Both the position numbers and the translations under genes were made by a program. A stretch of 64,000 nucleotides of DNA from Thermococcus sibiricus MM 739 (GTDB taxonomy: Archaea; Methanobacteriota_B; Thermococci; Thermococcales; Thermococcaceae): assembly GCF_000022545.1 (NCBI RefSeq), contig NC_012883.1:984276-1048275 (forward strand). The letters are read 5' to 3'. The notes beneath the pieces were generated by a model. It made no database searches. It worked only from the letters and a program-made list of their open reading frames with translations, and was not told where the DNA came from. Positions within the stretch are counted from its first letter, which is position 1. The number at the start of each line of letters is the position of its first letter. Positions 44,995 through 53,595 of this stretch are shown here, piece after piece.

Positions 44995-46185
44995 ATGAAT
45001 GAGATCCTTTATCTTTTGGTATCATTTGGAGTTATCATCGGATTCATCAGACTAAGGATAAACATCGGGATATCAATACTTCTAGGATCTCTCCTTTTGG
45101 GAGTTCTTTTTGGTTTAGGTCCCAAAAAACTTCTCACTTCTCTTTATATTTCCTCAACTGAATGGTCTACAATGCGGCTTATTATAATTATAGTTTCTAT
45201 AACGGCTCTAACTGGCATCTTTTCTCAAATAGGATACCTAAAACTAATGGAAAAGGCCACAAAAGATCTTTTCCCAAATGAAAAATATTCTCTAGCCGCC
45301 CTTCCTGCTTTAATAGGATTACTACCAATGCCTGCTGGAGCCTTAGTTTCTGCCCCTATGATAGAAACCATCGCTGATAAACTTAATGTCTCACCAGAGA
45401 GAAAAACCATCATCAATTACTGGTTCAGGCACATTTGGGAACACTCTTGGCCCATGTATCAAGCGATAATAATCGCATCAGCCATTTTAGATATAAGTGT
45501 TAGAGAATTTAGCACTAAAATGTTTTTGTTAACACTAGTTATGGTCTTAATTGGATACCTTTTTTTCCTGCGACCAATAAAATCACAAGAAGATAAAAAT
45601 AAAAATACAAAAAAGGGATTAAAGCTATTTCTTAAAAGCACCTACCCCATTATGGTAATAATCCTCGTCTCCATTGTTTTAGGTTATGATATGGTCTATG
45701 GTGCCCTTATTGGATTCTTATCCGCTTTAATACCTCACTTTAATAAGATAAACCATAAAGAAGTCGTGAAATATGCACTTCAACCAAAAATAATATTTCT
45801 CCTGTTTTCCGTTATGTATTTCAAGAAGCTCCTAGAGGTCACCGGAGCTGTTGAAGCCCTACCCAAAACAATCATAGAATTAAATCTACCTGTTGTACTT
45901 GTAATAGCGTTAACTCCATTTTTGATAGGATTAATGACGGGAATTAGTTTTGCTTATGTTGGTATGGCCTTCCCCCTCTTGCTTCCTTTCTTCACAAGCT
46001 TTGATAAGATAGCCCTTGCCTACTTAAGCGGGTATATGGGGATGCTCTTTAGCCCGATTCACCTATGTTTAGTATTTTCTGCAGAATATTACAACGCAGA
46101 CCTGGGTAAAGTTTACAGAGAGATGCTGCTCCCAGGGTTAGTTCTTTTCCTTTTAGGAGTGGCTTATATTTCCTTCCTCCTCTAA
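44995..46185 (+). CDS. DUF401 family membrane protein (permease-like)
   Basis: 396 residues with about ten hydrophobic helices (NEILYLLVSFGVIIGFIRLR, NIGISILLGSLLLGVLFGLG, RLIIIIVSITALTGIF and others). The repeated central pattern LPALIGLLPMPAGALVSAPM with LTPFLIGLMTGISFAYVGMAFP is like ion-transporter superfamily permeases (DUF401 group), suggesting two inverted repeats. The substrate is unknown. The start is ATG 44995 with GGTGA 5 bases before; the in-frame GTG at 44986 belongs to that site. Own promoter at 44941. Confidence 0.82.
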   Translation: MNEILYLLVSFGVIIGFIRLRINIGISILLGSLLLGVLFGLGPKKLLTSLYISSTEWSTMRLIIIIVSITALTGIFSQIGYLKLMEKATKDLFPNEKYSLAALPALIGLLPMPAGALVSAPMIETIADKLNVSPERKTIINYWFRHIWEHSWPMYQAIIIASAILDISVREFSTKMFLLTLVMVLIGYLFFLRPIKSQEDKNKNTKKGLKLFLKSTYPIMVIILVSIVLGYDMVYGALIGFLSALIPHFNKINHKEVVKYALQPKIIFLLFSVMYFKKLLEVTGAVEALPKTIIELNLPVVLVIALTPFLIGLMTGISFAYVGMAFPLLLPFFTSFDKIALAYLSGYMGMLFSPIHLCLVFSAEYYNADLGKVYREMLLPGLVLFLLGVAYISFLL

Positions 46186-46205
46186 ACACCAAATGATGCC
46201 TTAAT

Positions 46206-47273
46206 TCAGAGACCCAGAGGGAACTTCACGTAGTCAAGAATGCTCCCCCTGCTCTTCCTTATCTCCACGTGCTCCACGAGCTCTTTAAATTCCCCGCCAG
46301 CGAGGCCGTCCGCTATTATCGCACTTCCTTGAGCGGCCTCTTTAGCTTTACCTTCAAGACCCCTCTGCTTGACGACTGGAAGACCAAAAAGCTCCTCAAA
46401 GGTGTCTTTGACATCCTTTCTCAGCTCCTCTATGCGCATCAATCTGCCCGATAGGACTATTTCTCTGGGGTTGCGTACAATGGCTAGCTCAGCTGCGACT
46501 GCCTTAATGAAACCGTCCTTCATCGCCTCCCAGGCTCTGGAGAAGGACTCCTCATCGAGCCGTTTGGCGAACTCCTCTGGGGGGAGGATCTCGTTGGCCG
46601 CTATCACTGTGGCCCCGCCCCAGAAAAGGTGCCACTTCTCCACCTTCCCTAGTAAGTAAGCAACCTCACCGTCGAGGGCACCGCTGTTCACGTAAGCCGG
46701 GCCGGGGAATATTGTCCCCCCGATGCCGTCAACGATTTTCCCGCCCTTAACACCTCCAGCGTAGTTGTAGCCAAAACCAACTTCGAGGAGGACGAAAGAG
46801 ACATCGTTATACTCAACGCCAAGTCTCTTTGCCTGGTCGTATATGCCGAGCACAGTTATCGCCATCTTGTCCGCTGTTCCCATATCGATCTTATTGTACT
46901 TCCTCCACTCCGGAACCGTCGGGAGGTGAATAACGCCCGGAATGAACCAGACGTTCATGTCCTTCTCTGCCATCTCATCTACCATCTTCTGCAGCCCTAT
47001 GAGAACAGGAATTTTTTTCATCTCCTCCCCTCTCACGAGCGTCATCTCGAAGCGGTCTTTATCCGTCAGCTCGCTTATGTGCTTTAGCGGGACCCCATAG
47101 CCAGAGGGCCCGATTATAAGGTTTGCATCGAAATTTTCTATCACCTTAACTATCTGCTCCGGTTTTTCCGCAACTACCTCGCTTGGAAAAGTTAGATCAA
47201 GCCTTATCCTCCCATCCTCAAGCCCGATAACATCAAAGCTCTTTGTCCCTGGATCAACGCCTATGACCCTCAT
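46206..47273 (-). CDS. DUF1464 family protein (ASKHA kinase fold)
   Basis: 355 residues. It starts VIGVDPGTKSFDVIGLEDG (the phosphate-1 loop of the sugar kinase/Hsp70 fold) and has FVLLEVGFGYNYAGGVKGGKI and LWGGATV-like FWGGATVIAANEI plus IVLSGRLMRIEEL in the second half, so it is probably a small-molecule kinase or an ATPase of unknown substrate. GC is about 55% with GC-ending codons, unlike both neighbours. The gene and a truncated fragment beyond its promoter form a GC-rich patch (46206-47530). GGTGG precedes the ATG. Confidence 0.82.
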   Translation of the reverse strand: MRVIGVDPGTKSFDVIGLEDGRIRLDLTFPSEVVAEKPEQIVKVIENFDANLIIGPSGYGVPLKHISELTDKDRFEMTLVRGEEMKKIPVLIGLQKMVDEMAEKDMNVWFIPGVIHLPTVPEWRKYNKIDMGTADKMAITVLGIYDQAKRLGVEYNDVSFVLLEVGFGYNYAGGVKGGKIVDGIGGTIFPGPAYVNSGALDGEVAYLLGKVEKWHLFWGGATVIAANEILPPEEFAKRLDEESFSRAWEAMKDGFIKAVAAELAIVRNPREIVLSGRLMRIEELRKDVKDTFEELFGLPVVKQRGLEGKAKEAAQGSAIIADGLAGGEFKELVEHVEIRKSRGSILDYVKFPLGL

Positions 47274-47611
47274 GAAAAACCACCACTCTGGATTTTGGCC
47301 TTATTAAGAAAGGGAATGGTGTATTTAAAAACTTTCCCGCCGCCCTTGTCCTTCTCGAGCTTGCTGACGACGATGAGATTATCGATCCTGAGGATCAACT
47401 TAGAGCGGAGGAAGAGCCCTGGCTGAGTGAGGAGTACATTGAAAAAATCGTGACCATAGTGAACGAACAGGGGAGGCACTTCAAGGCCAAGCTGAAGAGA
47501 CCGGAAGAAGAGGTTGAAAATCTTCACTAAATTATGCACTACTCAAAAACAGTGCCAAAGAGACAAAAAGTTATTATAACAGTTAAGCTATAATACTAAA
47601 AGGGAAATGCA
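47274..47611. other. Gap with DUF1464 promoter, gene fragment and DUF835 promoter
   Basis: The minus-strand TATA-like TTTTTAAATA (about 47330-47321) serves the DUF1464 gene. The region 47333-47530 is a gene fragment described separately. 47531-47611 is A/T-rich and carries the plus-strand promoter zone of the DUF835 gene (AGCTATAATAC near 47585-47597). Confidence 0.5.
47333..47530 (+). pseudogene. 3' fragment of a GC-rich gene, start missing
   Basis: An open frame with no start codon ends at TAA 47528-47530. It encodes FPAALVLLELADDDEIID, PEDQLRAEEEPWLSEEYIEK and IVTIVNEQGRHFKAKLKRPE. The acidic, Glu-rich content and GC-ending codons look like real Thermococcus coding sequence. Beyond 47530 the composition falls sharply to A/T-rich. 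It is probably the remaining C-terminus of a gene whose front was lost when the GC-rich patch arrived; I do not recognise the parent gene. Confidence 0.6.
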
Positions 47612-48682
47612 ATGAACCAAATGGTGCTCCTCCTTGGCCAATCCCTCAGCCTTTCGGCAAAAATAGTGGGAGCTTTATTTCTCGCCTATACTTACTGGAA
47701 ACACAAACGAGAACCTGCCCTTTATTGGTTTCTTTCTTGGGTTGCCGCTGCTTCTTCGATATTTGCCGACATAAGTAGGAATATATACATACTTTCGCTA
47801 TCAGGAGCCTTTTGGGCAACATTCTTGTTTTATGGAACACTCATCCTCCTAGAGGAAAATGAGATTGTAAGTGGGAAAATAAGAGGCTGGTGTTGGAAAA
47901 CACTATCAGCAATTCCTGTTGCAACGAGCTTATACGGGATTCTAATCGGTGTTATAGGCTATTCTTCTGATTGGTTTGCCCTTCTAGGCCTGCCTTATGC
48001 AGTTTCAGCCCTTTTTATCGTAGTCTCGGGACTCATGATATTATCCGCTAGAGAATTTTACAACAATAAGGCTCTTTATCTGGGAGGCATTCTCTTCGTT
48101 TATGGACTTCACCAGCTCGACTTCCCAATTTTGAGGCTCGTGGAGTGGTTTGCCCCGATCGGATTTGCCCTTGGGTCGATATTTACGGTTCTCTCTGCCT
48201 ACTTTATGATAAAATTCGTCTTTGCAGAGGAATTCATAAGGGTTGAAAAACCCTCTGTGGAAATTTACTTCAAGCCAGGAGTGATGATAATCAAGCCTCT
48301 GGAATATACTACAATAAAAGAGAAGCTCGAAAAAGTGTCAGCGCTGGCATTTGTTAGGGACTTAAAGGCCCCAAAGACATGGAATACATTTTTCGTCTCA
48401 ACTACAGAGGTAAGAAACTCCGTATCTCCCACTAACTTGGCTTTCATAATTGATACCTCTGTTAGATACCTCAAAGAAGCCAAAAACAAAGGATTTGGAG
48501 GAGTTATTATTATAGACTGTCCGGAGTACCTAAAAGCATACAATGGATTTGAATCATTGGCAAAATTCTTTGCTTCATTAAAAGATTTCACGATTTCATA
48601 TGAAGGAACTCTTATATTAGTGATTGAAGAAAAGGCTTGGGATGAAAGAGAACTACAAATCCTAAAGAGAATACTTGTATGA
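47612..48682 (+). CDS. Membrane protein with C-terminal DUF835 domain
   Basis: 356 residues. Seven hydrophobic helices fill residues 1-215 (LVLLLGQSLSLSAKIVGALFL onwards, WFLSWVAAASSIFADI, LPYAVSALFIVVSGLMIL, FTVLSAYFMIKFVF). The cytoplasmic C-terminal domain of about 140 residues has the DUF835 pattern LAFVRDLKAPKTWNTFFVST, SPTNLAFIIDTSVRYLKEA, GVIIIDCPEYLKAYNGFE. This combination is common and multi-copy in Thermococcales; DUF835 may bind nucleotides or mediate signalling, but its role is unknown. Confidence 0.82.
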   Translation: MNQMVLLLGQSLSLSAKIVGALFLAYTYWKHKREPALYWFLSWVAAASSIFADISRNIYILSLSGAFWATFLFYGTLILLEENEIVSGKIRGWCWKTLSAIPVATSLYGILIGVIGYSSDWFALLGLPYAVSALFIVVSGLMILSAREFYNNKALYLGGILFVYGLHQLDFPILRLVEWFAPIGFALGSIFTVLSAYFMIKFVFAEEFIRVEKPSVEIYFKPGVMIIKPLEYTTIKEKLEKVSALAFVRDLKAPKTWNTFFVSTTEVRNSVSPTNLAFIIDTSVRYLKEAKNKGFGGVIIIDCPEYLKAYNGFESLAKFFASLKDFTISYEGTLILVIEEKAWDERELQILKRILV

Positions 48683-48731
48683 GTCCAAAAGTTTATAACT
48701 TTAAATTCCGTGCATTCCAAAAGGTGAAAAA

Positions 48732-49346
48732 ATGGGAATTGAAAACATAATAGCAAAATTGGCCTCAATTGGGTCCGACCTAAGCACACGAAATGCAGTT
48801 AGAATGGCCCTATCCCTAATAAGCGAGGATGAAGAACTCACCGATCAAATTTACGTCGAGATAAAAAATAAGGCATACAAAGAGGACTTCACAAGAATAC
48901 CTATCGAAAAACGTGCCGTTTTCATTCCACAGTGTCTAAGGAATGTAAAAGAATGCCCTGCTGAATTTGGCGAATATGGTTGGGAATGCACAAAATGTGG
49001 GAAATGCGCTATAGGTGAGATAATCGAATACGGGGAAAAGCTCGGCTACAAGCATTTTTACATAGTTCCTGGAGGAAGTTTAGTTAAGAAAGTACTCAAA
49101 GAGAAAGTTCCAAGGGGTGAAATAAAAGCAGCAATTGGAATAGCATGCTGGCCCGAGCTGGCCGAGGCCAGTGAAAAACTTTCCATCTTAAAGATTCCCC
49201 TCCAAGCTGTTCCATTACTAAGAACAGGATGTATAAACACGATAGTGGATATCAAAAGGGCCAAAGAAGTTCTGGAAATTGGAACCAACCTAAAAGTACA
49301 AAAACCACTAACTTCCCCCGATACAAGTCTACAGATTAGCTTTTAA
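48732..49346 (+). CDS. DUF116 family protein
   Basis: 204 residues. The N-terminal helix region (IENIIAKLASIGSDLSTRNAVRMALSL) is followed by the DUF116 core with the Cys cluster PQCLRNVKECPAEF and CTKCGKC, probably an iron-sulfur or zinc site, then YKHFYIVPGGSLVKKVL and IGIACWPELAEASEKL and a last Cys in LRTGCINTIVD. The family often stands beside formyltransferase or radical SAM genes elsewhere; here it follows DUF835. GGTGA precedes the ATG. It meets the convergent EamA gene with a 4-base overlap. Confidence 0.82.
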   Translation: MGIENIIAKLASIGSDLSTRNAVRMALSLISEDEELTDQIYVEIKNKAYKEDFTRIPIEKRAVFIPQCLRNVKECPAEFGEYGWECTKCGKCAIGEIIEYGEKLGYKHFYIVPGGSLVKKVLKEKVPRGEIKAAIGIACWPELAEASEKLSILKIPLQAVPLLRTGCINTIVDIKRAKEVLEIGTNLKVQKPLTSPDTSLQISF

Positions 49347-50176
49347 CCAATATCCCCTCTTATTTCATTCCATATTGCAACTAGAATTAATATTGCCCCT
49401 AGATACCCTCTTAAACTCAACACTTCCCCTATAGTCAAAAATGAAGAAATATGTCCAAATATAGGTTCAGCTGAATAAATCAATGCTGCTTTATGGGCTT
49501 TTGTTTCTTTTTGATACTTTATCTGAAAAGTAAAGCCAATTACTGTTGCTAAAACTGCAGTGTAAAGTATTCCAACCAATGGGGCTGTTTCTCTTGAGAA
49601 AGCGAATCCTTCTACAATTAAGGCATAACTCAATGAAAATACAAAATTCCAGAATATTTGCCAGAATGCCAAGCTTAAATAATCCTTTTCCTTAAACTTA
49701 TGGACCAAGACTATCTGAAATGCAAATGAAATTGCACAAAGAACTGTTAATAGATCCCCATAATTAAAGTGGAGTGTTGCATCCGATATCAAATATAAAC
49801 CAACTATAGCAGCACCCAAAGATAGAAAATCCTTACCCTTCAACTTATCTCCAAGGAGCCCATAAGCCACGAAAGGAGTAAAAACAACGTAGAGAGAGGT
49901 TATAAATGCAGAATTCGATGCAGAGGTATACTTCAACCCAACGATTTGAGAGGCATGTCCAAAAAACAAAGTAGACCCTAAAACAAAACCCTCAAAAAGT
50001 GTTTCTTTTTTCAGAACCGTTCTACCAAAAAATAGTAACATAAGAAGGGAAGCAACGCCAAAGCGATATGTCAAGAAAAGAACTGGAGAGAGATATTCAA
50101 GACTAACCTTCATGACCGGAAAGGTAAGCCCCCATATGACTGTAATTCCTAGAAGGACCAGTTCTGCTTTTTTCAT
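49343..50176 (-). CDS. EamA-family (DMT superfamily) transporter
   Basis: Ten hydrophobic helices in two five-helix repeats make this a drug/metabolite transporter of the EamA type: KKAELVLLGITVIWGLTFP then SPVLFLTYRFGVASLLMLL in repeat one, and PLVGILYTAVLATVIGFTFQI with AEPIFGHISSFLTIGEVL in repeat two. The start at 50176 (277 residues) is chosen because a TATA box lies at 50207-50200 and would be inside the gene if translation began at 50215. The substrate is unknown. Confidence 0.83.
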   Translation of the reverse strand: MKKAELVLLGITVIWGLTFPVMKVSLEYLSPVLFLTYRFGVASLLMLLFFGRTVLKKETLFEGFVLGSTLFFGHASQIVGLKYTSASNSAFITSLYVVFTPFVAYGLLGDKLKGKDFLSLGAAIVGLYLISDATLHFNYGDLLTVLCAISFAFQIVLVHKFKEKDYLSLAFWQIFWNFVFSLSYALIVEGFAFSRETAPLVGILYTAVLATVIGFTFQIKYQKETKAHKAALIYSAEPIFGHISSFLTIGEVLSLRGYLGAILILVAIWNEIRGDIG

Positions 50177-50199
50177 GTCTCTTTTTACAAGAATTAGGA

Positions 50200-50207
50200 T
50201 TTTTAAA
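50200..50207 (-). promoter_or_regulatory. TATA box of the EamA transporter gene
   Basis: Minus-strand TTTAAAAA, predicted start near 50178, 2 bases before the ATG chosen: an essentially leaderless message. Confidence 0.45.
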
Positions 50208-50249
50208 TGTTTCATTCAGAGATTAGTTTGAACGCTCTAATTTGCATAA

Positions 50250-50261
50250 TCTTTATATAAA
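50250..50261 (+). promoter_or_regulatory. TATA box of the tungsten oxidoreductase operon
   Basis: CTTTATATAAAA, about 26 bases before a start near 50280 and followed by GGTGATATT before the GTG at 50292. Confidence 0.65.
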
Positions 50262-50291
50262 AAGAAAACATAGAGTATTTTTGGTGATATT

Positions 50292-50843
50292 GTGAGTGAG
50301 AATGAACCCCAACCCCCCCAGCATGAAACTTTCGAGAGAGTTTGGATTTTAATAACCCCTGATAAATGCAGTGGCTGCAGGCTATGTGAAATAACATGCT
50401 CTTTAGAACATGAAGGAATTATCTGGCCAGAAGCATCAAGGATAAGAGTTTTTGAGCTCTTGCCTGGCGTTAATGTGCCTCAAACTTGTGTTCAGTGCCC
50501 CGACTATCCATGTGTAAAAGCCTGTCCGGTGGATGCTTTAAGTGTAAATGAAAAAACAGGCGCGGTTCTTGTTGATGAAGAGAAATGTATAGAGTGTGGT
50601 GCGTGCATTACAGCATGTCCAGGAAAAGTTCCGAGAATTCCAACAGACAAAGGGAGCGTAGTTATATGTGATCTCTGTGGAGGAGAACCCAAGTGTGTTG
50701 AAGTCTGTCATGAGGCCGGTCATGATGCTCTAAAACTAGTTAAAGGAAACTACAGATCTGTTTTCAAGACCTTTGCAAAAGAGCCCATAGAGAAAAGCTT
50801 TGAGATTGCAAGAAAAATGTACGGAGAAGAATTTTTAAGGTGA
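50292..50843 (+). CDS. Polyferredoxin electron-transfer subunit of a tungsten oxidoreductase
   Basis: 183 residues starting at GTG behind GGTGATATT. Four four-Cys clusters are visible: CSGCRLCEITC, CVQCPDYPCVKACP, CIECGACITACP and CDLCGGEPKCVEVC, so four [4Fe-4S] clusters in the style of DMSO reductase B subunits. It overlaps the next gene's ribosome binding site and ends 5 bases before its start, so it is surely the electron acceptor of that oxidoreductase, as the PF1479 protein is for PF1480 (WOR5) of Pyrococcus furiosus, recalled from memory. Confidence 0.9.
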   Translation: MSENEPQPPQHETFERVWILITPDKCSGCRLCEITCSLEHEGIIWPEASRIRVFELLPGVNVPQTCVQCPDYPCVKACPVDALSVNEKTGAVLVDEEKCIECGACITACPGKVPRIPTDKGSVVICDLCGGEPKCVEVCHEAGHDALKLVKGNYRSVFKTFAKEPIEKSFEIARKMYGEEFLR

Positions 50844-50848
50844 TGAAA

Positions 50849-52723
50849 ATGAACGGTTATACCGGAAAGCTTCTTGACATAAATTTAACAAAGGAGAAAA
50901 TAAAAGAAACTAAACTTGATGAAGAGATTCTTAAGAAGTTCTATGGAGGCAGAGGGTTAGGTACCTACCTTCTCTGGAAAGAGCTCGGAGATAGATGGGA
51001 GACTGTTGACCCTCTTGATGAGGAGAACTTGCTCTTGATTCTAAGTGGGCCTCTAACTGGTTATTATCCCGGAATGAAGACTGCTGTTATTTCCAAATCC
51101 CCAGAAAGCAACGGTGTTGTGGGGAGTGTACTAAGCAGCGAAGTCGCTTTGGAACTTAAAACTTCGGGCTATGATGGAGTTATAATACGGGGAAAAGCTA
51201 AAAGCCCCGTATATCTTTTTGTCCACAACGATACCGTGGAGATAAGGGATGCAAATAAATACTGGGGTATGGGAGGAACTGAACTCTACAAAACCCTTCT
51301 TAAAGAAGTTCACGAAGAGATAAAAAAGAAAGAAATGCTGAAAGGAATCCCAAAAGAGCCTGCAATGATGTATATAGGACGAGCTGGAGAGAACCAAGTG
51401 CGTATTGCTGCCATAATGACAAAACTTATGCATGCGGCTGGCTATGGCGGTTATGGAGCCGTTATGGGAAGCAAGAATCTCAAAGCCATACTCGTAAAAG
51501 GAAGCAAAGCCCTTCCAGAAGTTTATGATAAAGAGAAAGTAAAGATCCTTTTAAGGGAGTTTTGGAAAAAATCATTCTTATCAACCACATTTAGAGAATG
51601 GGGGACTGGAGCTGGAGGTTATAGTGTTGGCCACGATCGCTCAAGTGAACCTATAAGAAACTGGCAAGAAGAGTATCACAATAACGAAGAGATAAGCGTA
51701 GTTAATTTCGAGGATAGAGCTTGGATAAAGAAATACTGGGCCGACTATGGATGTCCGATTAATTGTATGAAGATTTCATACCTTCGTTACGGCCCATACA
51801 AGGGAGCAATTACAGATGCACCTGACTATGAGCTCCAAGCATACATGGGGAGTAATCTTGGAATATTCGAGCCAGAAAAAATCGTTTATCTATCATACCT
51901 TGTGGATGAACTCGGACTAGATGGTATAAACGCCGGAAATACTTTGGGATTTGTGGCTGAACTTTACCAGAGAGGAATTCTAACGAAAGATGATATTGGT
52001 TTTGAACTTAATTGGGGAGATGAAAAAGCTTTTGCAAAACTTTTGCACTTAATAGCCAATAAAGAAGAGATTGGTGAGATATTAGCAGATGGGACATATA
52101 GGGCCGCATTAAAAGTTTCCAAAATAAAAGGAATAGATGTCACAAAATACGCTGTCCACGTGAAAGGAATAGGTATCGGAGCACATGGAATAAGAAGCGA
52201 GCTTGATTACACAAAAGATATCAGTTATGCAGTCTCAGTTCAAGGTGGGGATCACACTTCAACAGCAGGCTTGCCAGCTAAAAGTTATGAAGGCGAAATG
52301 GTCAACACCTTCTATGACTCAGCTGTAATATGTTTCTTCGTCACACAACCAGGCTTCGAGAATATCCTAGAGTTTGGAAACGCAGTAACTGGTTTTAACA
52401 TAAGTCCCGAACAGTGGCTGAATGAAATCGGAAGAAGAATAATACATCTCCAAAGGATCCTTCTCCTCCTAGGGGGCCCGGATGTTTACTGGGATCCAAG
52501 AAAAGATGACGATAACCCCCCAAGGTTCTACGAACCATTGCCAAGTGGACCCATGAGAGGAAAAGCACCAAGCGAGGAAGAGATAAAAGCAAAAGTGAAG
52601 CAGTACTATGAGGAGATTGGCTACGACGAAAACGGCATTCCGAAGGAAGAGGTTCTTGAAGAACTTGGGCTTGGCGAGGCAAAGAAAGAAATCAAAAGAA
52701 TCAAAAGACACTTGAACATTTAA
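50849..52723 (+). CDS. Aldehyde:ferredoxin oxidoreductase-family tungsten enzyme (WOR5-like)
   Basis: Oxidises aldehydes to acids using a tungsten bis-pterin and a [4Fe-4S] cluster. The 624 residues start NGYTGKLLDINLTKEKIKET, with GGRGLGTYLLWKEL and pterin-binding ILSGPLTGYYPG typical of the family. The iron-sulfur ligands, usually Cys-x2-Cys-x3-Cys plus a distant Cys, read here Asp299-x2-Cys302-x3-Cys306 and Cys495, so one Cys is an Asp. The start ATG 50849 fits AAGGTGAT; GTG 50840 and ATG 50843 are alternatives. Paired with a polyferredoxin it best fits WOR5; a physiological aldehyde cannot be named. Confidence 0.88.
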   Translation: MNGYTGKLLDINLTKEKIKETKLDEEILKKFYGGRGLGTYLLWKELGDRWETVDPLDEENLLLILSGPLTGYYPGMKTAVISKSPESNGVVGSVLSSEVALELKTSGYDGVIIRGKAKSPVYLFVHNDTVEIRDANKYWGMGGTELYKTLLKEVHEEIKKKEMLKGIPKEPAMMYIGRAGENQVRIAAIMTKLMHAAGYGGYGAVMGSKNLKAILVKGSKALPEVYDKEKVKILLREFWKKSFLSTTFREWGTGAGGYSVGHDRSSEPIRNWQEEYHNNEEISVVNFEDRAWIKKYWADYGCPINCMKISYLRYGPYKGAITDAPDYELQAYMGSNLGIFEPEKIVYLSYLVDELGLDGINAGNTLGFVAELYQRGILTKDDIGFELNWGDEKAFAKLLHLIANKEEIGEILADGTYRAALKVSKIKGIDVTKYAVHVKGIGIGAHGIRSELDYTKDISYAVSVQGGDHTSTAGLPAKSYEGEMVNTFYDSAVICFFVTQPGFENILEFGNAVTGFNISPEQWLNEIGRRIIHLQRILLLLGGPDVYWDPRKDDDNPPRFYEPLPSGPMRGKAPSEEEIKAKVKQYYEEIGYDENGIPKEEVLEELGLGEAKKEIKRIKRHLNI

Positions 52724-52794
52724 CGTTTCTTTCTAAACTTTTAGTTTTGGTGAATCTTTTAAAGCACTATACCCAAAAATTTAACGGTGATGTT

Positions 52795-53226
52795 ATGCCT
52801 GAGTACAAAGATATGGTTCTGAAGGTCGTGGGGGAAAGGCTCTCCCCGATGAAGATGAAGGTCAGGGCCGGGAATTTTGAGATGGTGATGGACAAGCTCG
52901 GTGGGGAGGCCCCGAGCCCGATAGAGTACGTCCTCGCCGCCCTTGCCGGCTGCATAAACATAGTCGCGACCCTTGTTGCCCAGGATATGGGGATAAACAT
53001 CGAGGACTTAAGCGTTGAGGTTGAAGGTGTCTTTAATCCAGCAAAATTCCTTGGCCAGGAAAATGGAAGAGCAGGCTACAAGGAGATTACGGCCAAGATT
53101 AAAGTAAAGACCGATGCTGACGAAGAGACTCTTAAGAAGTGGCTTGAACAAGTTGAAGAGCGCTGCCCAGTTAGCGATAATTTATCAAACCCAACTCCAA
53201 TAAAAGTTGAATTTGAAAAATGCTGA
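52795..53226 (+). CDS. OsmC family protein
   Basis: 143 residues. OsmC proteins reduce organic peroxides with two Cys; here the first is in ALAGCINIVATLVAQDMGI and the second in VEERCPVSDNL, both in the conserved places. ATG 52795 follows GGTGATGTT; the ORF upstream has no support. Composition changes inside the gene: 52801-52980 is about 58% GC, while the last 120 bases are about 39% GC like the surroundings. That suggests that the front half was replaced by recombination with a higher-GC relative. Confidence 0.88.
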   Translation: MPEYKDMVLKVVGERLSPMKMKVRAGNFEMVMDKLGGEAPSPIEYVLAALAGCINIVATLVAQDMGINIEDLSVEVEGVFNPAKFLGQENGRAGYKEITAKIKVKTDADEETLKKWLEQVEERCPVSDNLSNPTPIKVEFEKC

Positions 53227-53228
53227 AG

Positions 53229-53238
53229 ATTTTTAAAT
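53229..53238 (+). promoter_or_regulatory. TATA box of the 53269 gene
   Basis: ATTTTTAAAT right after the OsmC stop codon; predicted start near 53258, next to GGTGAGATT. Confidence 0.5.
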
Positions 53239-53268
53239 TCTCTTTTCTATTCTTTTCTGGTGAGATTA

Positions 53269-53595
53269 ATGTGGCGTGAAAAACTAAGACAAGGCTTTCT
53301 TGAAAATGATAAAATCATGATTGAGCTTAGCATAGGAGGGGAATGTGGAGAATGGTTCCCGAGCCTAGCTTTATATGATAAGGGGAAAGATATGTGGTAT
53401 TATTTTGATAACGACATCCTCCCTGGAGCAACTGAAGAGGAAGCATTAGAGAATGCAATTAGGTTCTTTGAAAAGCTAATTATAGGCTTAGAAAAACCTA
53501 AAATAAAGAGTTCACCCTTAAAAGAAGCTCCCGAGGAGGTATACACAAAGCTAAGGGAATTATTGGAGGAGCTTAAGAATGAAGATAAAGGTTAG
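53269..53595 (+). CDS. Conserved hypothetical protein next to MoaD-like carrier
   Basis: 108 residues from the ATG at 53269 (GGTGAG before it). The beta-rich first half (IMIELSIGGECGEWFPSLALYDKGKDMWYYF) and helical second half (EEEALENAIRFFEKLI; YTKLRELLEELKN) show no known motif. Its end overlaps the MoaD-like gene by 17 bases, so the two are translationally coupled. Position suggests a part in molybdo/tungstopterin or sulfur-carrier chemistry, but that is inference. Confidence 0.7.
   Translation: MWREKLRQGFLENDKIMIELSIGGECGEWFPSLALYDKGKDMWYYFDNDILPGATEEEALENAIRFFEKLIIGLEKPKIKSSPLKEAPEEVYTKLRELLEELKNEDKG

Noticed and set aside
47270-47539. 89-residue minus-strand ORF upstream of DUF1464
   Set aside because: It overlaps the DUF1464 promoter and start; the plus-strand fragment at 47333-47530 has better coding character.
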